Shown here: one piece after another, positions 58,817-64,000 of the stretch
Numbering within the stretch: the first letter of the stretch is position 1
Layout: every line of letters starts with the position of its first letter
Origin: Arthrobotrys musiformis
Taxonomy: Eukaryota; Ascomycota; Orbiliomycetes; Orbiliales; Orbiliaceae
DNA length: 64,000 nucleotides
Assembly (NCBI GenBank): GCA_036971715.1
Contig: JAVHJL010000002.1
Coordinates: 218,501 to 282,500 of the forward strand
Direction of reading: 5' to 3'
The notes under the pieces: generated by a model
Database searches by the model: none
Told to the model about the DNA's origin: nothing
The model's input: only the letters and a program-made list of their open reading frames with translations
Translations under genes and position numbers: made by a program

Positions 58817-60655
58817 TTATTGCATGGGAGATCCGTTTGTGAACTCGGAGTCCCTTAAATATCCTCTTCTATCGCTCGAAAAAGCCGCATCATCTTGCGG
58901 TCTCCAGCTATCCCTGCCTCCATTTTGTCCTGTAGAGCCATCATCCCTTCGTTGGAGACTACCATTCAGTCGTGAGTTCCTCGCGAACGCAGGCGCTGGA
59001 GGCCTGAAAAGCTCTGACCCGTCAATTTCTACGGGAACAGTATCGGAAACATACATTTCCACCGGGTAGAAATCTCCAGGTATCTCTGTGGGCGGAATAT
59101 AGCCTACGGCTTCCGCCTTAATTTCTGTATTTTTGGCATCGGCTTCATATAAATGAGCCTCTTTGTTTTCCAGTTCAGGATTTGCGATTCCGGGCAGTAA
59201 GTCTGGTACTTTCCTCGGTCGACGACGGAAATAGAATATTGCGAGTGAAATTACAACGATGGCTACGATTCCACCTGCTGCGGCCCCAGCTATTATGGGG
59301 ATGCGGCTCGGAGAACCCGGCGGCTCACCAGTTCCGGGTAAGTCCTGCCCTGCCGAGTTTCTATCAAATCCAGCTTGAAGAGATTGAGGGTCAATCTCGC
59401 TCTCGCAGACATAGTCTCCCTTGGCGAATCTTGTCTGTATTTGCCTCTGATTCCATGGCGTACAATTGAATGGCGCAGAACTTTTGATAGTAAACTTTCC
59501 ATCGACATTGCTTAAACTAGGCAAACTTAAGCTGTTAAAACATGAATACGATGTGTTAGTAAATTAGCGGATCATTATTCGTGATGTAGTCTGAGAGGCT
59601 GCATACCTCCATATTGGCCCGTCGAAGGACATATCTCCCGATACTGATTTAAGTGCTCCAAATCCGGCAATATCCTTCCAAAGTGTGTTTCCAGAAATGG
59701 CTACATCGCCTTGAATTGTTTCGAGGGAAGCCATGTCGACCTTAAACAGTTTCCCCGCGTTTTCAAGAGTAAAAGAGCCGTTTCCGCCAGATCCAATATT
59801 TACGAGGTCGGGATATTCGAGCTTAGTAGCCTTTAAATCTACCAGGGTCAACGAAATGCTGATGTTTTTTATGCTGGGCAGCTCCACAAAGGGGGCTTCC
59901 TTGATGTAGATCCCCGCAACCTGCTCTAGTTTAGGCATGGATAGACCTGCATAGCTGGGGTCAAGTGCTGAAACTTGGTTCCCTAGGCTTAGAGAACTAG
60001 CCTCCATATATATCTCGCCACTCATCTCCGTAATATCTGGGAAGTAGTAGGTCTGCTCTTCATTGACCACTTTGCGTACGGTGTTGCCAGAAAGCTCGAG
60101 GTTGTCCATGCTGAGGGGAAGACCCGAGTCGCGGCGATCAAGGTCGGTGTTATCGGTAATAGTGGCTTTTTTGCATGCTCCGATTTGAATTTCGGCCCAA
60201 GACAAAATCGTATCATGAATATAGACGTTCCCTCCGACATCAATTGGTCCGATGGTGAGAGCTGGTCTGACTGCATCGGCGGGCGAATTTGTCGCCAACT
60301 TTGAGACCTCGAAATTCCCGTCGACATTAGTGAGATTAGGGAAAGTTATCCTGCGCTCGGTAAGATCATTGACCTTTGTCCAGTTGGCAATTTCTCCTAG
60401 TCCATCCTTCACGAATAGGTTCCCTCGGATTCGTTCAACTCCGGTAATAGCAAGTTCGTCGTATGCTATCGACACCGCCAAGTTCCCGCCAAGTTCTGTG
60501 CAACCTTTCACCAACTTTTCAAAGTCCGCTCGAACTTTTAGGACGATATCCGTCGCATCGCAGTCTGGCTTAGCTGTCGCTATGCTGACCCAAAACACCA
60601 AATAACATGCAAAATAGAACATAAAGTGTATCGGTTCGAAGCCAGAGTCCACCAT
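58817..60655 (-). CDS. Receptor-L/Ecm33-like type I membrane protein
   Basis: Two exons (59607-60655, 58817-59531) give 587 aa. A hydrophobic leader (FYFACYLVFWVSIATA) is followed by about 400 residues of receptor-L-type parallel beta-helix repeats: LAITGVERIRGNLFV, FPNLTNVDGNFEV, IDVGGNVYI, LSMPKLEQVAGIYI, LPSLSNVDGKFTI. This is the fold of fungal Ecm33/Sps2 wall-integrity proteins. A Cys-containing cap (CTPWNQRQI, DYVCESE), a Pro/Gly spacer and a clear membrane helix (IAGAAAGGIVAIVVISLAIFYFRRR) follow, with a cytosolic tail of about 130 residues. Classical Ecm33 is GPI-anchored, so the transmembrane anchor and long tail are a variation. Start taken at 60655; longer in-frame starts upstream lack a leader. 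Confidence 0.85.
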
Positions 60656-61426
60656 CACAATCGCGATGACCCGCGCTCGACCTGATAAAACCTGATATAC
60701 CGTGATTGTTATATAGCGAGGAGGATAGAGTATAGTGATCGGTCTCGAGGATGATTGCCAACGGGAATCTGCATTGATACAATGACATCCATCCGTAACA
60801 GCCGTAGTCGACTTTTTCGCGCAATCTCGAAATCGACCCCTCAAAGATGAAGATATGGAGGTTTAATGAATGGCAGAGGGATAAGTTCCAGGAAAAGATG
60901 GCATGACTGTGTATACTCCTGCTGCGCTGACATTTATATATCCTTTGCACAGCGCTCATGTTTTTGTGACCCCGTCAGTTACACTATTTTGGCAATATCA
61001 CCATGTACAGGTGCGGCACAGCACATCAGCCCTCAATACAGGAAAGACGTATAAGCGCCCCAATCCCTTGGCGCGTTTTTCTCACCAAAATTAGACATCC
61101 AAGGTGGTATTAGCGTCACGGTCAAGCAAGAAAAAAAAAAAAAAACTGGAATCTTTGGTTCTTCTTTGTTGAGCGCAAAATCGATCACATTAAGGAGAAT
61201 ATCAGTCTTCCGAAAATTTTAATATTATTTTGACTATAGAATCCTATATAATCGGAATCATAATACAAATGAAAAAAAAAAGTATAAGAAAATATACAAA
61301 AATCCGCAGCGTGGCGACTCTCTCTCAAAACAATATATATAAAAGGAAAAAAAGGAACTCGCTTATATTATCACAAAACAAAAGGAACAAAGGAGCAGAA
61401 ACCAAGAAAAGAACAAATGTATTGAC
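60656..61426. other. Intergenic region
   Basis: Upstream region of the Ecm33-like gene and 3' region of the tyrosinase. A-rich runs near 61128-61145 and 61270-61420. No gene recognised. Confidence 0.5.
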
Positions 61427-63808
61427 TTAATCCTCGGTTGGGGAAGAGGCGTCGGCGGAAGTGGTTGACTCTACAACTTCAGCTGAAGTAGAGGTGGGGA
61501 GTTCAAAATCTTCGGCAGCAGATGTTGGCGCTTCAGTAGGAACGGATGCTTCTGAAGTTGGCTCCTCAGTTGCGGAAGTAACCAAGGTGGGCAAATCAGT
61601 GGCATAAGCGGGTGCCTCAGTTGTGGTTGGGAGGGCAGTTGTAGAAGTGCTGGTGAGATCAGGGATTCCGATCTTGTCTGGACCACCGTCCTTGCCAATT
61701 CTCCTAGCGATCTCGGTGAGGAAGGTCCACTCTCCATACTGGGTCCATGGGATATTGTCAGTAGGCAAAGTGGTGTGCGAGATGGAAACGGAGACCTTCA
61801 AGCCCTTGACGTTGCGAGCTTTGACCGGAGTTCCAGTAGAGTCAGTCACTCTCCAGCGGAGGTTCCTGATAAGGAATGGAATGGCGTCCTGTGGGTTCAA
61901 AGAAGAAAGATTGGTGTTGCTGAAGGCATTGACCATGGAATCCGTAAGTGGAACACTTCCAGTGATTTCGGTATTGATGGTGGATGGGTCAACGCCAGCA
62001 GGAGTTTCCATGTTATGAGTAAAAACAACGTAGTCTCCAACGAACTCCTTTTGGGAAGTCCACTTCTTGTAGTCGCGATCGGGCTTTCCAAGGAAGAAGT
62101 GAACACTGTAGGATCCGTTCAAGGCTGACCTGTCGGTAGCGACATCAACTCGCCACTCGTAGTATTGGTTGTTGACAACGGAGTTATCGAGTCCTTCGGT
62201 TTCGTCGGTGCCATAAGAGTCTCTCTTGCGTTTGGAAGAAGTAGAGACCTTTCCGGAGTACAGATCATTGACTTGCTTCATAGCATATTTGCGGAGGCCA
62301 GATGCGTTGGTAAGATACGAGTGCGTTGGAACCTCGGGGTACCCATAACCGAAATATGCGGTATTTCTGATAGTGGTGGAATTCATTCTGGCGCCAGTTT
62401 TACTAAGCCAAGGCTCCAAGTAGGAGTCGACAGTATCCGTTCGGCGCCAGTCAACACCGTAAGTTCCACCGCCGTTTTGTTGCTGCGTGACATAGCTGTT
62501 AGGGTTAATAGCCTGCCAGATGGCGAAGATACGGTCAACATTGCAGTGATGGAGGAAGAAGATGGGGTCGAATGAGCTGTAGGGCACAGAAGTCATGTGG
62601 CCGAGACTTCCACCAACCCAGACGTGAATACCATCGTGGATAGATTCAACAGAAGCTGCATTGTTGCCGACTCTGTTGCTGAAGGCTCCCCAACGGGCTG
62701 GGTCGCTTGCGGTGTTGACTTTGGATGGTTCGCGAATGTTGCCATTGCCATCCACGGGAAGTGACCGGAGTAAAAGCTCGTGGACCTGTTGTCTGATATT
62801 ATCTCCATTTTGCCTGAGCTGGTCTCGGGTTTCTCCAATATTATCACCGACACCTCTGTCCTCGCTCTTTGGATGTTTCAATGTACGGACCCAATTCCTG
62901 AAGCGGTCGTTGCCAAAGTTGGTGCCACTATTGTATGTTCCTGACTGGAACCTGAAGGTGTAAAGGGGATTCTCCCATTGCGGCCAGTCCGCCTTTGCCC
63001 TTCCTGGATAGAATCTGAATGTGTGCTTTGAGTTGCGTAGAGAAGGTGGGAGGTCGGCGTTCTCGAGAGCCCAATCCCAGTATGGAAGACGAAGCTGTGC
63101 AAGAGCAAGCTCCCACTTGGCCTTCTCAGCCTTGTTCTTTTCGTTCTGGATTTCCACATAGGCGGTGTACCAGAGAACTTCTTCAAGGTAGGCAAGGTAG
63201 GGACGGTGCCATGTGGGGAACTATTGTTGCAAACGACAACGACATTATAATTAGCAAAGTCGGCCCGCAATATATATTGTATATATGCTTACCAGAGTGG
63301 ATCCGTGTGTGCAATAGCCGGTGTTTGTGTAGGCTTGGAGAAGGCCCGTTTTTGGGTTGCTTGGCCCCCTGTTGTTCCATGCCACAAATGGTCGGCCGTG
63401 GACACCAGCGATCTGCCACCAACTGTTCTTGTCTTTAGGATCTCGGATCATTGTCTTCCTCAAGGCGATAATGAACAAGTCGTAAACTCGTCCATTGGTG
63501 GTATCGCCGGTAACACGATAGTCGTAAAGTGCTCGGATTTCCCTACGGATGACCATCTTCTTGGTCTTCTCGTCGTTCCCATCCGCGATTTTGCTGATAA
63601 AACCATTAGTTGTTGCTTTGCCGACATCAGCTGCGCCAGTCGTTCGCTTGCTGAGCAGTTTCTCTTCAAGCTCTGGAATACCGCGCATCTCGATGGGTGA
63701 AAAGTCGAATTCAAATCCCTGATCCATGCCGGGCATGGCGAAGGGAGCAGCGTATGCAAGCTGCGCCGTTGTGGCCAACGCCACCGAAACCAACGTTGAC
63801 ACCTTCAT
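61427..63808 (-). CDS. Secreted tyrosinase
   Basis: Type-3 copper oxidase that hydroxylates monophenols and oxidises diphenols to quinones (melanin and phenolic metabolism). Two exons (63293-63808 and 61427-63220; phase 0) give 769 aa. A signal peptide (residues 1-20) is present. CuA ligands are in IAGVHGRPF, in GYCTHGS (the Cys-x-His thioether pair) and in FPTWHRPYLAYLEE. CuB ligands are in IHDGIHVWVGG and FDPIFFLHHCNVDRIFAIW. A C-terminal domain of about 250 residues follows, as in latent fungal tyrosinases, and then a Ser/Thr/Glu-rich tail of about 80 residues (TTTEAPAYAT, TSAEVVEST) that looks O-glycosylated. A basic KRKRDSYG stretch ahead of the C-terminal domain could be the activation-cleavage site; this is inference. 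All six His ligands are visible. Confidence 0.95.
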
Positions 63809-64000
63809 GTTTTTGGTTGCTGATATAAACGATAGTAACTACTTTATTATATATTAAGAGTAGAGGGTGCTGTCGGGAATGTCGAATAGAAATGAAAAGA
63901 GTTCGAGAATCCTCCCCCTAGATACCACCCGGGAACGAGTGTAGATTGATTAAACGAATGGCGCTGAAGGTATCAAAAGAGTTCGTGTCGTATTAGATTA

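Overview
This window reads as nuclear DNA of a filamentous ascomycete. Genes have several short GT-AG introns, UTR-sized AT-rich gaps separate them, and the protein set is typical of a plant-associated Pezizomycotina fungus: a GH3 beta-glucosidase with a fungal CBM1, a GH95 alpha-fucosidase, a WSC-domain secreted protein, a tyrosinase, an F-box protein and Ecm33-type surface proteins. A Leotiomycetes/Helotiales origin is only my guess. All gene models below were built by eye. Each multi-exon model was checked for GT-AG borders and an unbroken reading frame across every junction.

Layout. 0-10 kb: 3' part of a glutamate decarboxylase (+), a secreted acid-sphingomyelinase-like phosphodiesterase (-), a 3.4 kb gap, and an aldo-keto reductase of the Kv-beta type (-). 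13.7-20.2 kb: a 1479-aa secreted beta-propeller/triple-WSC protein (+) and an orphan secreted protein (-). 22.6-32 kb: GH3-CBM1 beta-glucosidase (+), a BTB-like protein with an RGG tail (-), a small Cys/His protein (-), and a repeat-rich GPI-anchored wall protein (-). 32-38 kb is nearly gene-free, with homopolymer tracts, a microsatellite and a tRNA-like element with a pol III terminator. 38-41.6 kb: F-box protein (+) and aldehyde dehydrogenase (-). 41.6-51 kb: conventionally empty DNA. 51-64 kb: HD-domain phosphohydrolase (-), GH95 alpha-L-fucosidase (+), VTT/SNARE-associated membrane protein (+), a receptor-L/Ecm33-like type I membrane protein (-) and tyrosinase (-).

The most interesting signal is in the 'empty' 37-49 kb zone. 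Seven short reading frames (six on +, at 42.4, 42.7, 43.8, 45.8, 47.0 and 48.2 kb; one on - at 37.2 kb) share an unusual layout. They start with Met-[Pro/Thr]-Cys. Most have a Pro seven residues before a Trp in the middle, with Asp, Glu or Asn following that Trp. They end with a [Pro/Ser]-hydrophobic-hydrophobic-x-Arg-Ile-charged motif 3-25 residues from the stop. I read them as a clustered, rapidly diverging family of intronless small proteins (74-99 aa) that I do not recognise. One copy is broken by an early TAA, and at least one further relic copy is likely. No operon-like or biosynthetic cluster logic links the conventional genes. The shared theme is secretion and cell-surface or plant-polymer work.
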